Assembly: GCF_025725665.1 (NCBI RefSeq)
Contig: NZ_CP107009.1
Span: 2,728,001-2,792,000 of the forward strand
Direction of reading: 5' to 3'
Source: Halomonas sp. LR3S48
GTDB taxonomy: Bacteria; Pseudomonadota; Gammaproteobacteria; Pseudomonadales; Halomonadaceae
DNA: 64,000 nucleotides
Numbering within the stretch: the first letter of the stretch is position 1; each line of letters opens with the position of its first letter. Position numbers and translations under genes: made by a program. The notes under the pieces are model-generated. The model was given only the letters and a program-made list of their open reading frames with translations. It was not told the DNA's origin and did not search any database. Shown here piece after piece: positions 1 to 10,530 of the stretch.

Positions 1-560
1 ATGATGTCGTTGACCCGCTGCGAGGCCGCCACCACTTCGGCCATCGCGCTCTCGGCACGCTGCACCTGGCTGGCCCCTTCGTGGATTTCGCTGGCCGAGC
101 CGTCGATCAGCTGGCGGATCTCCTTGGCGGCGTCCGCACTGCGTCCGGCCAGGTTGCGCACCTCGCCGGCCACCACGGCGAAGCCGCGGCCCTGCTCGCC
201 CGCCCGCGCCGCCTCCACCGAGGCGTTCAGCGCCAGGATGTTGGTCTGGAACGCGATCGAGTCGATCACGTTGATGATGTCCTTCATCTTCTCGGCGCCG
301 GCCGTGATGCGGGCCATCGTCTGCACCACGCCATGCATCAGCTCGCCGGTATCGCGCACGCGGCCGGCGTTGTCCAGCGCCAGCCCGCTGGCCTGGCGGG
401 CGTTGTCGGTGTTCTGCTGCACCGTGGTGGTCATCTCCTCCATGCTGGAGGCGGTTTCCTGCAGCGAGGCGGCCTGCTGCTCGGTGCGCGCCGAGAGATC
501 CTCGTTGCCGCGGGCGATGGAGCGTGACGCCGGGGTCACGACGTCGATGCCCTGCTGCAC
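1..560 (-). repeat. Direct repeat, copy A (signalling domain of the first Aer-type receptor)
   Basis: This stretch matches 2239-2798 at a fixed offset of 2238 bp. About 430 bp in the middle (near 100-530) show no difference that I can find; a few differences appear at the edges. The repeat may continue left of the window. Confidence 0.9.
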
Positions 561-1829
561 GCTGCGGGTGGTGCTGTAGAGGCTCTTGCGCATGGTGTTC
601 AGCGCACCGAGCAACAAGCCGATCTCGTCGCGCGTACGATCCGGCGAGCGCACCGCCAGGTTGCCCGAGGCGATCTGCAAGGTGAAATCCACGGCGCGGC
701 GCAGCGGCCGGGTAATCGCCCGCATGGTCCAGACCCCCAGCAGGATCAGGAACAGGATGCCGATCGACAGCGCCGCAATCTGGCCCGTAAGCATCACGAC
801 CTGACCGCGCTGGGCTTCTTCAGCCAGTTGATTGGCATAGTCGAGCTTGCCCTCGACCAGTACGTTGATGCTCTCGCTGATGGCATCAACTTCCGGTCGC
901 AGCACATCGTTGTAGGCCTCGTAGGCGGCAAAGCCGCTGCCGTCGATCAGCGCTTGCAGCGTCGGGCGGATGCCGTCGGCGATGGCGACGCCAAGTTGGG
1001 CGTCGAGGGCAGCCACTTCTCCACGCGCGGTATCCTCGCCGTCGAGGAAGCTCTCCCAGGAGGCATCGATTCGCTCGACGACACCTTCGGATTGATTGGC
1101 CAGCTCCTGGATCTGCTCCAGACGCAACGCCCTGGGGTTGCGCACCGGGCGCTCCAGGTCGGTCATCAACTGGCTCAGCAATTGGTCGATACGCTGCAGG
1201 TCGGCGATATCCTGCACACCGTTGTCGTTGAGGTAGGCAACGCGGTCTCCCGATACCTTGAGGCCATAGAGCCCCACGGCGCCGCTGAGCATGAGCAGCA
1301 GCACCGGAATCAGGGTCAGGGTAACCAGCTTGGCCCGAATGGTATGGACGTTGAGCCGCGAGAGCGCACCCAGCAGCCCGCGGCGCACCAGTTGGCCCTG
1401 TTTGACTGACAGTTTCCGGCTCCCTTTACGAAGCTGGGCATAGGCGCGAGCCGCCGCCTCGGCGACGGCCGGCTCAACCGGAGCCCGTACCGAGGTGTAG
1501 CCTTGGCACTTGCCGTCCTCGAGAATCGGCGTGACCGTCGCCTGCACCCAGTAATGGTCGCCATCCTTGCGCCGATTCTTGACGACCCCTTGCCAGGTAT
1601 TCCCTTTCTTGATGGTCTTCCACAGGTCATCGAAGGCCTCAGGCGGCATGTCGGGATGGCGAATCAAGTTATGGGGTGCCCCGATCATCTCTTCGTGAGA
1701 ATAACCACTGACCTCGACGAACGCGGAGTTGGCGTAGGTAATCCGCCCTTCCAGGTCCGTTCGACTGATGAGCAGATGCTCATCACTCAACTTGTATTCC
1801 CGCTGTGTTACCGGCTGATTGTCACGCAT
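1..1829 (-). CDS. Aer-PAS methyl-accepting chemotaxis protein, C-terminus cut by window edge
   Basis: This is a membrane chemoreceptor, probably for energy or redox taxis, that signals to CheA through CheW. About 609 codons are visible from the ATG at 1827-1829; the end lies left of the window. Residues 1-120 are a PAS domain of the E. coli Aer type (RHPDMP, then WQGVVKNR and GDHYW near residues 58-94), which in Aer binds FAD. A transmembrane helix follows near 165-190, then a helical periplasmic stretch, a second helix, HAMP and the conserved signalling hairpin ([19 protein letters not shown]). It lies 48 bp downstream of a close paralogue at 1878-4067. The signalling part, positions 1-560, is almost identical in DNA to 2239-2798, while the sensor halves have diverged. 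The MCP identity is certain; the stimulus is inferred. Confidence 0.93.
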   Translation of the reverse strand, partial: MRDNQPVTQREYKLSDEHLLISRTDLEGRITYANSAFVEVSGYSHEEMIGAPHNLIRHPDMPPEAFDDLWKTIKKGNTWQGVVKNRRKDGDHYWVQATVTPILEDGKCQGYTSVRAPVEPAVAEAAARAYAQLRKGSRKLSVKQGQLVRRGLLGALSRLNVHTIRAKLVTLTLIPVLLLMLSGAVGLYGLKVSGDRVAYLNDNGVQDIADLQRIDQLLSQLMTDLERPVRNPRALRLEQIQELANQSEGVVERIDASWESFLDGEDTARGEVAALDAQLGVAIADGIRPTLQALIDGSGFAAYEAYNDVLRPEVDAISESINVLVEGKLDYANQLAEEAQRGQVVMLTGQIAALSIGILFLILLGVWTMRAITRPLRRAVDFTLQIASGNLAVRSPDRTRDEIGLLLGALNTMRKSLYSTTRSVQQGIDVVTPASRSIARGNEDLSARTEQQAASLQETASSMEEMTTTVQQNTDNARQASGLALDNAGRVRDTGELMHGVVQTMARITAGAEKMKDIINVIDSIAFQTNILALNASVEAARAGEQGRGFAVVAGEVRNLAGRSADAAKEIRQLIDGSASEIHEGASQVQRAESAMAEVVAASQRVNDI

Positions 1830-1877
1830 CGTTATTATCCTTTGCAGCCTCGTGTGAGTGAGTCCCCTGCCATACCC

Positions 1878-4067
1878 TTAAAACGTCTCCCACTCCTCAT
1901 CGGATGCCGTCTGGCGCGCCTTGGCCTGCACCCGCTTGGCGGGCAGCGGATCCTGCTGCGAGACTGGTGTGCTCGTCGGCTTCCTCGACGTGCCGGCTGA
2001 GCGAAGCTCTTCGTTTTCCTGCGAACCGGGCACCTTCTCGGGGCCGGCCCCCTGCAGGCGATAGACGCGAATGGCTTGGGCCAGTTGCTCCGCCTGATGC
2101 TGCAGGTCGCTTGCCGCCCGCGCGCTCTGCTGCACGCGCTCGGCATTCTGCTGGGTCACCTGGTCCATCTCAGTGATGGCCTGGTTGATCTGGCCGATGC
2201 CGCTGCTCTGCTCCTCGGACGCCGCCGTGATCTCGCCCATGATGTCGTTGACCCGCTGCGAGGCCGCCACCACTTCGGCCATCGCGCTCTCGGCACGCTG
2301 CACCTGGCTGGCTCCTTCGTGGATCTCGCTGGCCGAGCCGTCGATCAGCTGGCGGATCTCCTTGGCGGCGTCCGCACTGCGTCCGGCCAGGTTGCGCACC
2401 TCGCCGGCCACCACGGCGAAGCCGCGGCCCTGCTCGCCCGCCCGCGCCGCCTCCACCGAGGCGTTCAGCGCCAGGATGTTGGTCTGGAACGCGATCGAGT
2501 CGATCACGTTGATGATGTCCTTCATCTTCTCGGCGCCGGCCGTGATGCGGGCCATCGTCTGCACCACGCCATGCATCAGCTCGCCGGTATCGCGCACGCG
2601 GCCGGCGTTGTCCAGCGCCAGCCCGCTGGCCTGGCGGGCGTTGTCGGTGTTCTGCTGCACCGTGGTGGTCATCTCCTCCATGCTGGAGGCGGTTTCCTGC
2701 AGCGAGGCGGCCTGCTGCTCGGTGCGCGCCGAGAGATCCTCGTTGCCGCGGGCGATGGAGCGCGACGCCGGGGTCACGACATCGATGCCCTGCTGTACGC
2801 TCGCGGTAGTGCTGTAGAGGCTCTTGCGCATGGTATCGAGCGAGCCCAGCAGCGCACCGATCTCGTCACGGGTCTGCTTCGGCGTCGCCACCGCCAGGTT
2901 GCCCGAGGCGATCTGCAGGGTGAAATCAGCCGCGCGGCGCACCGGCCGGGTAATCGCCCGCATGATCCATACGCTGATGATGATCAGCAGCACGAAGCCG
3001 AGTGCCATGAAGCCCAGTTGGCCAACCAGCATCTGCTGCTGCCCCTGCTCAGCGTCCTCGGCCATGCCCAGCGCCGCCAGGCGTTGCTGTTCGATCAATT
3101 GGTTGATCTGAACAGTCAAGGCTTCCGCACTTTCACGCAGCGGCGCCGTCTGGTTGTTCAGCGCCATCATGGCATCAAAGGCTTCTTCTCCACCCAGCGC
3201 ATCGGCTATGGAGGCCAAGCCATCATCGAGGAAGCTCGCCAACGAGGCATCGAACTCCATCGCCACCGGCGTTCGGTTGACGTCACGATCCAGGTACTCG
3301 TCCCACAGCGCCGAAAGCTGCCCGGCGATGCGAGAGAGTTCCTCGGCGCGCTGGTGCCGCTCGCTCAGTATGTCCATGCGCTGTTCGGCAGTGAGCCCCT
3401 GCGGCCCCTCGTTGACGAGCTGGCCGAGCTGCTGAAGCCGAATCACGTCCTGCAAGCCGTCACGGTTCAGTTCCGCCAGGCGTTGCCCTGATGCCTCCAG
3501 GCCGTAGAGCCCCACACCGCCACTGAAGGCGAGCAGCAGCAGCGCCGCAATGGTGAGCATGGAGAGGCGTGCACGGATCGAATGAAAATTGATACGCGCC
3601 AGCCAGCCCAGCGGGCCGCGACGCACCACCTGCCCTTGGCGAACGGCAAAGCCAGAGCGCCCTTCGCGAAGACGCGCATAGACACGCTCAACCGTCGCGA
3701 CGACGCCAGGCTCGACTACCGTGCGCACGGAGGTGTATCCCAGACACTGGCCATTCTCGACGATCGGCGTAACCGTGGCCTTCACCCAGTAGTGATCGCC
3801 GTTCTTGCACCGGTTCTTGACCACCCCTTGCCAAGTGTCACCACGCTTGATCGTTTGCCACAGATCGGCGAAGGCCGCCGACGGCATGTCGGGGTGGCGA
3901 ATCAGGTTATGCGGCGAGCCAAGCAATTCATCACGGCTATAGCCGCTCACCTCGACGAAAGCGTCGTTGGCGTAGGTGATCTGCCCCTTGAGATTGGTGC
4001 GGGTGATCAGCAGTTGCCGATCGTCCAACTTGTATTCCCGCTGTGTCACCGGCTGGTTGTTGCGCAT
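1878..4067 (-). CDS. Aer-PAS methyl-accepting chemotaxis protein with periplasmic helical sensor
   Basis: This 729-residue chemoreceptor is complete. Residues 10-125 form an Aer-type PAS domain: N34, RHPDMP at 57-62, W79 in DTWQG and GDHYW at 90-94 match the FAD-pocket region of E. coli Aer. Unlike Aer, which has no periplasmic domain, this protein has a helix near 165-190, about 150 periplasmic residues that look like a four-helix-bundle sensor, a second helix near 347-372, HAMP and the signalling hairpin. It ends in EWETF, matching the NWETF-type pentapeptide that tethers CheR and CheB in E. coli Tar and Tsr. The start is the ATG at 4065-4067. No FliA-type promoter is visible in the 103 bp in front, so it may be read with the upstream receptor, CheW and CheA genes. 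It may therefore sense both redox state and a small ligand. Confidence 0.95.
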   Translation of the reverse strand: MRNNQPVTQREYKLDDRQLLITRTNLKGQITYANDAFVEVSGYSRDELLGSPHNLIRHPDMPSAAFADLWQTIKRGDTWQGVVKNRCKNGDHYWVKATVTPIVENGQCLGYTSVRTVVEPGVVATVERVYARLREGRSGFAVRQGQVVRRGPLGWLARINFHSIRARLSMLTIAALLLLAFSGGVGLYGLEASGQRLAELNRDGLQDVIRLQQLGQLVNEGPQGLTAEQRMDILSERHQRAEELSRIAGQLSALWDEYLDRDVNRTPVAMEFDASLASFLDDGLASIADALGGEEAFDAMMALNNQTAPLRESAEALTVQINQLIEQQRLAALGMAEDAEQGQQQMLVGQLGFMALGFVLLIIISVWIMRAITRPVRRAADFTLQIASGNLAVATPKQTRDEIGALLGSLDTMRKSLYSTTASVQQGIDVVTPASRSIARGNEDLSARTEQQAASLQETASSMEEMTTTVQQNTDNARQASGLALDNAGRVRDTGELMHGVVQTMARITAGAEKMKDIINVIDSIAFQTNILALNASVEAARAGEQGRGFAVVAGEVRNLAGRSADAAKEIRQLIDGSASEIHEGASQVQRAESAMAEVVAASQRVNDIMGEITAASEEQSSGIGQINQAITEMDQVTQQNAERVQQSARAASDLQHQAEQLAQAIRVYRLQGAGPEKVPGSQENEELRSAGTSRKPTSTPVSQQDPLPAKRVQAKARQTASDEEWETF
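2239..2798 (-). repeat. Direct repeat, copy B (signalling domain of the second Aer-type receptor)
   Basis: This is the partner of 1-560. Similarity drops sharply beyond about 2831, where the HAMP and sensor parts begin. Confidence 0.9.
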
Positions 4068-4170
4068 TGTAGTTTCCTTGCCGACTCGGCTCGATCAGAG
4101 GCGGAACGGAGCTGGCATGACGCCGTCCCTGCATGACAATGGGTACCTCGATTCAAACGGTGCTGTGACC

Positions 4171-5508
4171 CTAGAATGAAGCCCACTCTTCTTCTTGCGA
4201 CTGTTCGCCCTGGCGATGCTTCACGTTCTGATGACGCTTGGCGGGCAAGGGATCCTGCTGCCGTGGCAGTTGCCTGGCCACGCCGGCCTGGTTCTTGCGC
4301 GACGCCGGGGCCGGTTCGCCCTGCTGCCCGGCCAGCCGGAAGCGCAGCACGGCCTCGCGCAGGCGAGCGGCTTCGGCCTCGAGCTGGGTCGCCGCCGTGG
4401 CGGCCTGCTGCACCAGCGCCGCGTTCTGCTGGGTCACCTGGTCCATCTGGGTCACGGCCTGGTTGACCTGGCCGATACCGTTGCTCTGCTCCAGGGAGGC
4501 CGAGGCGATCTCGTCCATGATGTCGCTGACCCGCTGGACGGCCGCGACGATCTCGCCCATGGTCTGGCCGGCCTGGTCCACTCGGGCGGTACCGACGTCA
4601 ACCTTCTCGAGCGAGGCCTTGATCAGTACCCGGATCTCACCCGCGGCTGAGGCGCTACGCCCCGCCAGGTTGCGTACCTCCTGGGCCACCACGGCAAAGC
4701 CGCGCCCGTGCTCGCCGGCACGTGCCGCTTCGACCGAGGCGTTCAACGCCAGAATGTTGGTCTGGAAGGCGATGGTGTCGATGACGCTGATGATGTCGGA
4801 CATCTTGTGCGAGCTTTCGCTGATGTCGTGCATGGTCGAGACGACTTCGCCAACCACCTCGCCCCCCTGGGCGGCGGTGCGGGATGCCTCGGCGGCCAGT
4901 TGACTGGCCTGACGCGCATTGTCGGCATTCTGCTCAACGGTGGAAGCGAGTTCCTCCATGCTGGAAGCGGTCTCGGCCAGCGAGGCGGCCTGCTGCTCGG
5001 TGCGGGACGACAGCTCGCCATTGCCCTCGGCGATGTCCTGGGCACCGACATAGATGCCCTCGCTGCTGCTGCGCACCGTCCCGACGGTTTCAGAGAGTCC
5101 GTCCTGCATGTGCTTCAGCGAGATGAAGAGGCGCCCAATCTCGTTGTTGCCGCGGCTCTCCACCGGCTGGGAGAGATTGCCCTGCGCCAAGCCCTCGAAG
5201 TACCCGACCAGGCGGGCGAGCGGCCGCAGCACGTTGACGCTGATACCCCATACCACGATGCCCATGACCGCTGCCGATCCCGCCAGCACGATGACGATCG
5301 CCAGGCGCATCAGGTCGGCCGTAGCGGCGAACGAGGCCTGATAGGCCGCGCCCGACTCCCCCGCATGCGGCGCCATGGCGGCAACGGCGGTACTGCCTTG
5401 CTGTAGCGCATGAAGGCCCAGGAAGCTCAGCACGACGAGCATCGCGCCGAAGAACAGCAGCACCAGAAACCAGCTGGCCCGGACTGTCAGGTTGTCGAGA
5501 TACTTCAC
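4171..5508 (-). CDS. Methyl-accepting chemotaxis protein with very short periplasmic loop
   Basis: This is a 445-residue chemoreceptor. Helix 1 is at about 11-33, the periplasmic loop has only about 33 residues, and helix 2 is at about 68-92. HAMP follows, then a full signalling hairpin ([19 protein letters not shown]). With almost no ligand domain it may sense a membrane or cytoplasmic cue, or work through neighbouring receptors. It ends in EWASF, an xWxxF tail suited to CheR tethering. The start is a GTG at 5506-5508 with GGGGA just upstream; the overlapping ATG at 5511-5513 runs into a stop after two codons. A strong FliA-type promoter lies 48 bp upstream (5556-5582), so this receptor can be expressed as a late gene separately from cheW. 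Confidence 0.94.
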   Translation of the reverse strand: MKYLDNLTVRASWFLVLLFFGAMLVVLSFLGLHALQQGSTAVAAMAPHAGESGAAYQASFAATADLMRLAIVIVLAGSAAVMGIVVWGISVNVLRPLARLVGYFEGLAQGNLSQPVESRGNNEIGRLFISLKHMQDGLSETVGTVRSSSEGIYVGAQDIAEGNGELSSRTEQQAASLAETASSMEELASTVEQNADNARQASQLAAEASRTAAQGGEVVGEVVSTMHDISESSHKMSDIISVIDTIAFQTNILALNASVEAARAGEHGRGFAVVAQEVRNLAGRSASAAGEIRVLIKASLEKVDVGTARVDQAGQTMGEIVAAVQRVSDIMDEIASASLEQSNGIGQVNQAVTQMDQVTQQNAALVQQAATAATQLEAEAARLREAVLRFRLAGQQGEPAPASRKNQAGVARQLPRQQDPLPAKRHQNVKHRQGEQSQEEEWASF

Positions 5509-5555
5509 GTCATCCCCTTAATGAGCGGCGTACGGAAAGGCCGCCTTCCCTACGG

Positions 5556-5582
5556 ACATCGGCAAGGGCGAGGCGAACTTTA
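5556..5582 (-). promoter_or_regulatory. FliA (sigma-28) promoter for the short-loop receptor
   Basis: On the minus strand the -35 element TAAAGTTC and the -10 element GCCGATGT are separated by 11 bases. This matches the enterobacterial FliA consensus TAAAGTTT-N11-GCCGATAA closely. It faces the GTG start at 5508. Confidence 0.85.
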
Positions 5583-5595
5583 GTTCAGCCTCGTT

Positions 5596-6090
5596 TCACT
5601 CAGCCACACGTTCGACCAGTTCCATCTCGTCACTGGTCAACAGCTTGTCGATATCGACGATCACCAGCATGCGGTCCTCGAGACTACCCAGCCCGCTAAG
5701 GAAGTCCGACGACAGGGTCACGCCGAACTCAGGAGCCGGCTTGATCTGATCGGGCGAGAGAGTCATCACGTCGGACACGCCATCAACGACGATACCGACG
5801 ACCCTGTCCTCGACATTGACCACGATGACCACCGTCTGGCCGCCATATTCCACCTTGTCGAGATGGAACTTGATGCGCAGATCGACGATGGGCACGATCA
5901 CTCCGCGCAGGTTGGTCACGCCCTTGATGAAGTCCGGCGCGTTGGCGATTCGCGTGACGTTCTCGTAGCCACGGATCTCCTGCACCTTGAGGATGTCGAC
6001 GGCGTACTCCTCGTCACCCAGCGAGAACACCAGGAACTCACGGTTGTGGGCTTCGGCTGCGGCCAATGTTGCATCTTTCAACTGGTTCAT
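5596..6090 (-). CDS. cheW: Chemotaxis coupling protein CheW
   Basis: CheW links the receptors to the CheA kinase in the chemoreceptor array. The 164-residue product has the normal length and the SH3-like beta fold is recognisable: [21 protein letters not shown] at about 20-40, the [13 protein letters not shown] core near 64-76, and [11 protein letters not shown] near 98-108. It follows cheA by 2 bp and is probably translated with it. Receptor genes come next, the usual arrangement around cheA-cheW in flagellated gammaproteobacteria. The identification is secure. Confidence 0.97.
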   Translation of the reverse strand: MNQLKDATLAAAEAHNREFLVFSLGDEEYAVDILKVQEIRGYENVTRIANAPDFIKGVTNLRGVIVPIVDLRIKFHLDKVEYGGQTVVIVVNVEDRVVGIVVDGVSDVMTLSPDQIKPAPEFGVTLSSDFLSGLGSLEDRMLVIVDIDKLLTSDEMELVERVAE

Positions 6091-6092
6091 GA

Positions 6093-8468
6093 TCAGATCT
6101 CCAGCGCTTTGTCGGTAAGAGCTTCGAGTGATTGCAGTTCGCGCTCGGGTCGGCGCTTTTCCTTCTTGGCACGGCTGAGGCGATGCAAGCCTGTGATATC
6201 GAGGATCAGCGCCACGCTGCCATCACCGAGGATGGTCGCGGCCGAGACTCCCGGCACCTTGCGGTAGTTCGTTTCCAGATTCTTTACCACCACCTGCTGC
6301 TGGCCGACCAGGTCGTCCACGAGCAGGGCATAGCGACGCCCTTCACCCTGCACGATCACGGCGATGGTTTCGGTGAGCTTGGTCTTGGCGTTCGGTACGT
6401 CCAGCGCCTCGTGCACCGCCACGACCGGCAGGTACTCGTCGCGGACCTTGAGCACCACGTCGTCACCGGCCATGGCGTACAGATCCTCCTTGGCCGGCTG
6501 CAGCGACTCGAGTACGGCGGACAGCGGCAGGATGAACATCTCGTGGCCGACCTTGATCGACATGCCGTCGAGAATCGCCAACGTCAGCGGCAGCACGATA
6601 CGAATGGTGGTGCCTTCGCCTGGCCTGGACATGATCAACACGTGACCGCCCATGCCCTGGATATTGCGCTTGACCACGTCCATGCCGACACCGCGGCCCG
6701 AGACGTCTGTCACTTCCTTCGCCGTAGAGAAGCCAGGGGCGAAGATGAGCTGCCACACCTCGTCGTCGCTCATGGTGTCGGATACGGGCAGGCCGTTCTC
6801 GCGCGCCTTGGCCAGCAGTCTGTCGCGGTTGAGGCCGGCGCCATCATCGATCACCTCAATGATGATGTTGCCACCCTGGTGCTTGGCCGACAGCACCAGC
6901 TTGCCGGTGCGGGGCTTGCCAGCCGCCTCACGCACGTCGGGCGGCTCGATGCCGTGGTCGAGGCTGTTGCGCACCAGGTGGGTCAGCGGGTCGATGATGC
7001 GCTCGGTCAGGCTCTTGTCGAGCTCGGTGGATTCACCTTCGGTGGTAAGCTCGATCTCCTTGCCCAACTTTCCGGCGGTCTCGCGCACTACCCGAGGGAA
7101 GCGGCTGAAGACGAAATCCATCGGGATCATGCGGATCGACATCACCGATTCCTGCAGGTCCCGAGCATTGCGCTGCAACAGACTCATGCCATTGAGCAGC
7201 GCGCTGTCGGCGACTCCGTCAATTTCGCTGACGGTCTGGTCGAGCATCGACTGGGTAATGATCAGCTCGCCCACCAGGTTGATGATCTGGTCGACCTTGT
7301 CGACGGATACACGAATGGAAGAGCTTTCGGGCCCTTTTGTCTTGGCCTTGCCGCGTGCAGGCTTCGAAGCGTCATCGTTGGTCGCTTTCGGGGTCGACCG
7401 ACCTACTGACTTATCGGCAGGCTTGGGCGTGTCAGCCACCTTGACGGTATCCGTCGATGCCGGCATTACGGCTGTTTTTTCCACAGTTGCCGTTTCAATG
7501 GCGGCACCGGCGGAGCTGATCTGCAACTGATCGGCATCGATAATGAAGCCCATCACCGCCTCGATATCGTCATTGCTGACTGAGGAGGCCAGTACAACCT
7601 CATAGCGGGCTTCGTCACCCTGCTGTGAAACCACCTCCCCCAGTTGACCCAGCTCCTCGACGAGAAGCTGACGATCCTTTTCCCCCACGTTCAATAGTGT
7701 GACGACTCGCTCCCCTTCACCGGCGACGAGAGGCGTGTCGGCTGCCTCCTCGGGCTGACCGGAGGCGGCAGGCTTGATCTGAAACTGATCGCCATCAATG
7801 ATGAAGCACATCACGGCTTCAATATCGTCGTCGCTATCGCTGGAGACGAGCACAACTTCGTAGCGCTGCTCGTCGCCCTGGTGTGAGACCACCTCTCCCA
7901 ACTGACCCAGTTCCTCAACGAGCAACTGACGATCCTTCTCACCCACGTTCAGCAGCGTCACGATACGCTGCTCGCCACCGGCAGGGTTAACCGCTTCAGG
8001 CAGGTTGTCAGGGACTGCCTCGGCAACAGGCTCGGCCTTCGGTGGCGGTGTCGCCGCGGCACCGCCATCCAGATCCTGGCCGATCTCCTCCAGCGCCAGC
8101 CGCTGCAACGTCTCGCAGATGCGCTCGAAGGCCTCCTGATCGGGCTCGTCGCTGTTGCGATAGGCGTTTAGCTGATCACTGAGCATATCCTTGGTTTCCA
8201 GAAAGATATCGACGATATCCCGACGCAGCTTGAGCTCGCCCTTGCGGGTATGGTCGAGAAGGTTCTCGAACAGGTGCGTGGTTCGCTGGAGCACGTCGAA
8301 ACCGAACGTGCCGGCACCGCCCTTGATCGAATGGGCCGCACGAAAGATGGCGTTGAGCTGCTCGGTATCCGGCTCGTCGACATCGAGCTCCAGGAGGTAG
8401 CGCTCCATGTCGGCCAGCAGCTCTTCGGCTTCTTCGAAGAAAGTGTCATAGAAATCTGTGATATCCAT
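6093..8468 (-). CDS. cheA: Chemotaxis histidine kinase CheA with two P2 domains
   Basis: CheA autophosphorylates under receptor control and passes phosphate to CheY and CheB. Numbered from the ATG at 8466-8468 it has 791 residues, longer than E. coli CheA (654). P1 holds the phosphorylated His at residue 46 ([13 protein letters not shown]). Two copies of the CheY-binding P2 domain follow in tandem at 167-232 and 253-319, both with [21 protein letters not shown] basic linker, the P3 dimer domain from about 380, the P4 ATPase ([12 protein letters not shown] near 498, [15 protein letters not shown]) and the CheW-like P5 complete it. A GTG 12 bp upstream (8480) is possible, but AGGTGG sits 8 bases before the ATG and the protein then begins [10 protein letters not shown], as in E. 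coli. It follows motAB by 54 bp. Confidence 0.97.
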   Translation of the reverse strand: MDITDFYDTFFEEAEELLADMERYLLELDVDEPDTEQLNAIFRAAHSIKGGAGTFGFDVLQRTTHLFENLLDHTRKGELKLRRDIVDIFLETKDMLSDQLNAYRNSDEPDQEAFERICETLQRLALEEIGQDLDGGAAATPPPKAEPVAEAVPDNLPEAVNPAGGEQRIVTLLNVGEKDRQLLVEELGQLGEVVSHQGDEQRYEVVLVSSDSDDDIEAVMCFIIDGDQFQIKPAASGQPEEAADTPLVAGEGERVVTLLNVGEKDRQLLVEELGQLGEVVSQQGDEARYEVVLASSVSNDDIEAVMGFIIDADQLQISSAGAAIETATVEKTAVMPASTDTVKVADTPKPADKSVGRSTPKATNDDASKPARGKAKTKGPESSSIRVSVDKVDQIINLVGELIITQSMLDQTVSEIDGVADSALLNGMSLLQRNARDLQESVMSIRMIPMDFVFSRFPRVVRETAGKLGKEIELTTEGESTELDKSLTERIIDPLTHLVRNSLDHGIEPPDVREAAGKPRTGKLVLSAKHQGGNIIIEVIDDGAGLNRDRLLAKARENGLPVSDTMSDDEVWQLIFAPGFSTAKEVTDVSGRGVGMDVVKRNIQGMGGHVLIMSRPGEGTTIRIVLPLTLAILDGMSIKVGHEMFILPLSAVLESLQPAKEDLYAMAGDDVVLKVRDEYLPVVAVHEALDVPNAKTKLTETIAVIVQGEGRRYALLVDDLVGQQQVVVKNLETNYRKVPGVSAATILGDGSVALILDITGLHRLSRAKKEKRRPERELQSLEALTDKALEI
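7512..7970 (-). repeat. In-frame tandem duplication of the CheA P2 segment
   Basis: Two P2-coding units, 7773-7970 and 7512-7712, lie 258 bp (86 codons) apart. The proteins agree over most of their length, while the DNA differs at many third positions. The duplication is therefore not recent and both copies look maintained. Confidence 0.85.
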
Positions 8469-8522
8469 GCGCTTCACCACCTGGTGTCAAATTGATTTTG
8501 TCTGCGCCTGTCTGTCTCTTCC

Positions 8523-9470
8523 CTACTCGGGAATGAGAGTCCGACGCAGGCCTTCAGTAAACTGTTGCACGGGCGCCAGATCGACTTCGCTATCTGAGCG
8601 CGTACTCATCGGGCTCGGCACGCCCGGGCCGTTCAGGATGTTCGGTCGACGGATGTATTCCGCCACCTCCGGCAGCAGCACCAGCAGCTCGATCCGACGG
8701 TTGTCTGCATCGAACGGATCGGTATCGGGCAGCAGCACGCGATCGGCGAAGCCGGATACCCGCAGCAGCTTGTCCGAATCGAACCCACCTGCAACCAGCT
8801 CGCGGCGGGAGGCATTGGCCCGGTCGTTGGATAGCTCCCAGTTGCTGTAGCCCCGATATCCACCCGCATAGGGACGACTGTCGGTGTGACCGCCGATGCT
8901 CAGGTCGTTGGGCAGGTCGTTGAGCAGTGGCGCGATAGTCCGTAACAGATTGCGCATGTAGGGCTCGACGCGGTCACTGCCGATGGCGAACATGGGCCGC
9001 TGCTCGGTATCGAGCAGTTGGATACGCAGCCCCTCGGGCGTGAGATCGAAGCGCATCTGCTGGCGCAGTTCACGCAACTCGGGGTCGGCTTCGATCACTG
9101 TCTCGATACGCCGCTGCAGATCCATGAAGAAGCGACGCTGTTGCTCGCTCGGGCGCGAGAACTCCCGTGTGTCGATTCTGGCCCGCTCTCCTTCGCTGTG
9201 AGCCGGGTCGGGGCCGCCACCGGGAATGACCTTGGTGCTGCCGGCACGATCTCCCCCTGTGACGGCACTGGCCAGTGGCGCGCTGAAGTATTCCGCTACG
9301 CCCTCGCGCTGCTCCTCGCTCGACACCGAGAGAATCCACATCACCAGGAACAGCGCCATCAGGGCCGTCATGAAGTCGGCCAGGGCGATCTTCCAGCTTC
9401 CACCATGGTGAGCGTGGACTACCTTCTTGCGCCGAATGATGATCGGGCGCTTGTCGCCGCCTGCGCTCAT
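8523..9470 (-). CDS. motB: Flagellar motor stator protein MotB
   Basis: MotB forms the proton-conducting stator with MotA and anchors it to peptidoglycan. The 315-residue protein has a basic cytoplasmic N-terminus and one transmembrane helix near 27-48 carrying the essential Asp32 (ADFMTALMALFLVMW). A plug/linker and a C-terminal OmpA-like peptidoglycan-binding domain (IGGHTDSRPYAGG, WELSNDRANASRR) follow. It overlaps the end of motA by four bases, so the two are translationally coupled. The channel motif is of the proton-type MotB kind, although sodium use cannot be excluded from sequence alone. Confidence 0.96.
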   Translation of the reverse strand: MSAGGDKRPIIIRRKKVVHAHHGGSWKIALADFMTALMALFLVMWILSVSSEEQREGVAEYFSAPLASAVTGGDRAGSTKVIPGGGPDPAHSEGERARIDTREFSRPSEQQRRFFMDLQRRIETVIEADPELRELRQQMRFDLTPEGLRIQLLDTEQRPMFAIGSDRVEPYMRNLLRTIAPLLNDLPNDLSIGGHTDSRPYAGGYRGYSNWELSNDRANASRRELVAGGFDSDKLLRVSGFADRVLLPDTDPFDADNRRIELLVLLPEVAEYIRRPNILNGPGVPSPMSTRSDSEVDLAPVQQFTEGLRRTLIPE

Positions 9471-10339
9471 TCTGCTGCCGCACCCGACTTGGCGTTACGC
9501 ACGTAGGTCTCGAGTTCGGTAAACCCGGGGCGTTCGGCGGTATGCAGGGCCTTGCGGCCGAACTCGACCGCCAACTGCGGCGCATAGCCATGCAGGCTCG
9601 CCAATAAGGTGATGCGGATGCACTGGAACATTTTTTCCGCTTCCTTGATCTGGCGCTCGATGCTGCTGGCCACCGGGTTGATGAAGCCGTAACCCATCAG
9701 GATGCCGAGGAAAGTACCGACCAGGGCGTGAGCAATCATCTGCCCCATCTGCTCGGGGCCGGCATCGGCATAGGTCAACGCTTTCACCACTCCCATGACG
9801 GCCGCGACGATACCGAAGGCAGGCATGGCATCGCCCACCTTGGCAATGGCATCCGCCGGGATGTGCGCCTCCTGTTCGAAGGTTTCGATCTCGTGGAGCA
9901 TCAACTCGTCGATCTCCATGGGATCCATGCCGCCGGCCACCATCAGGCGCAGATAGTCGGTCAGGAAGTTCATGATCATTGGATCGGCCAGCACCTTGGG
10001 GTGCTCCTGGAACAGCGCGCTCTCCTGGGGGCTGTCGATGTCACGCTCGATGCCGAGCATGCCTTCGCGGCGAACCTTGCTCAGCAGCTTGAACTGCACC
10101 GCCAACAGCTCCATGTACAACTCCTTGTTGTACTTCTTGGTGCGCCGCAGCTTGGGGATGATCTTGAAGGTCGCCTTGATCGCCTTGCCATTGTTGGCGG
10201 CGATGAAGGCACCGACCCCGGCCCCACCGATCATCAGCAGCTCGGTCGGCTGATAGAGCGGTCCAAGGAAGCCGCCGGCCAGCACAAAGCCGCCGAAGAC
10301 GCACAACATAACTACGAGGTAACCCAGCAGAATCAGCAC
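9467..10339 (-). CDS. motA: Flagellar motor stator protein MotA
   Basis: MotA is the torque-generating half of the stator. At 290 residues it is the E. coli length. It has four hydrophobic helices, a large cytoplasmic loop with charged residues that contact FliG (VRREGMLGIERD), and the conserved MPAFGIVAAVMGVVKAL segment with the functionally important Pro. The start is a GTG at 10337-10339, with AGGG about nine bases upstream. It is the first gene of a motA-motB-cheA-cheW run and has a FliA-type promoter at 10381-10407. Confidence 0.97.
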   Translation of the reverse strand: MLILLGYLVVMLCVFGGFVLAGGFLGPLYQPTELLMIGGAGVGAFIAANNGKAIKATFKIIPKLRRTKKYNKELYMELLAVQFKLLSKVRREGMLGIERDIDSPQESALFQEHPKVLADPMIMNFLTDYLRLMVAGGMDPMEIDELMLHEIETFEQEAHIPADAIAKVGDAMPAFGIVAAVMGVVKALTYADAGPEQMGQMIAHALVGTFLGILMGYGFINPVASSIERQIKEAEKMFQCIRITLLASLHGYAPQLAVEFGRKALHTAERPGFTELETYVRNAKSGAAAE

Positions 10340-10380
10340 AACCGATACCCTTTATTGGTGTAAGCCGTCGTTATCACTGC

Positions 10381-10407
10381 ATATCGGCCAAGCGTGGCCA
10401 CACTTGA
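10381..10407 (-). promoter_or_regulatory. FliA (sigma-28) promoter for motA-motB-cheA-cheW
   Basis: TCAAGTGT, 11 bases, then GCCGATAT on the minus strand. The -10 is near consensus and the -35 is one of the weaker matches in the window. It lies 42 bp before the motA GTG. Confidence 0.7.
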
Positions 10408-10468
10408 GGCCTGGCAGCCAAAAAGAGAGCGTCCTCTCGCAAGTGCACCAGCAGCTACGCCCATACGA

Positions 10469-10496
10469 CAAGACGCCGCCCGAAGGCGGCGTCTTG
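10469..10496 (-). terminator. Terminator hairpin after flhDC
   Basis: A perfect 12-bp stem closes on four bases that read TTCG on the minus strand, the stable UUCG tetraloop. It lies 35 bp beyond the flhC stop and separates flhDC from the motA promoter. No long T run follows. Confidence 0.75.
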
Positions 10497-10530
10497 CTAA
10501 GCAGGCATGATGCGGTGAAAGCGCTGGTGG

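Noticed and set aside
81-3491. Long plus-strand open frames opposite the two Aer-type receptors
   Set aside because: They are antisense shadows of GC-rich receptor genes; the products are His/Arg/Gly-rich low-complexity and unlike known families.
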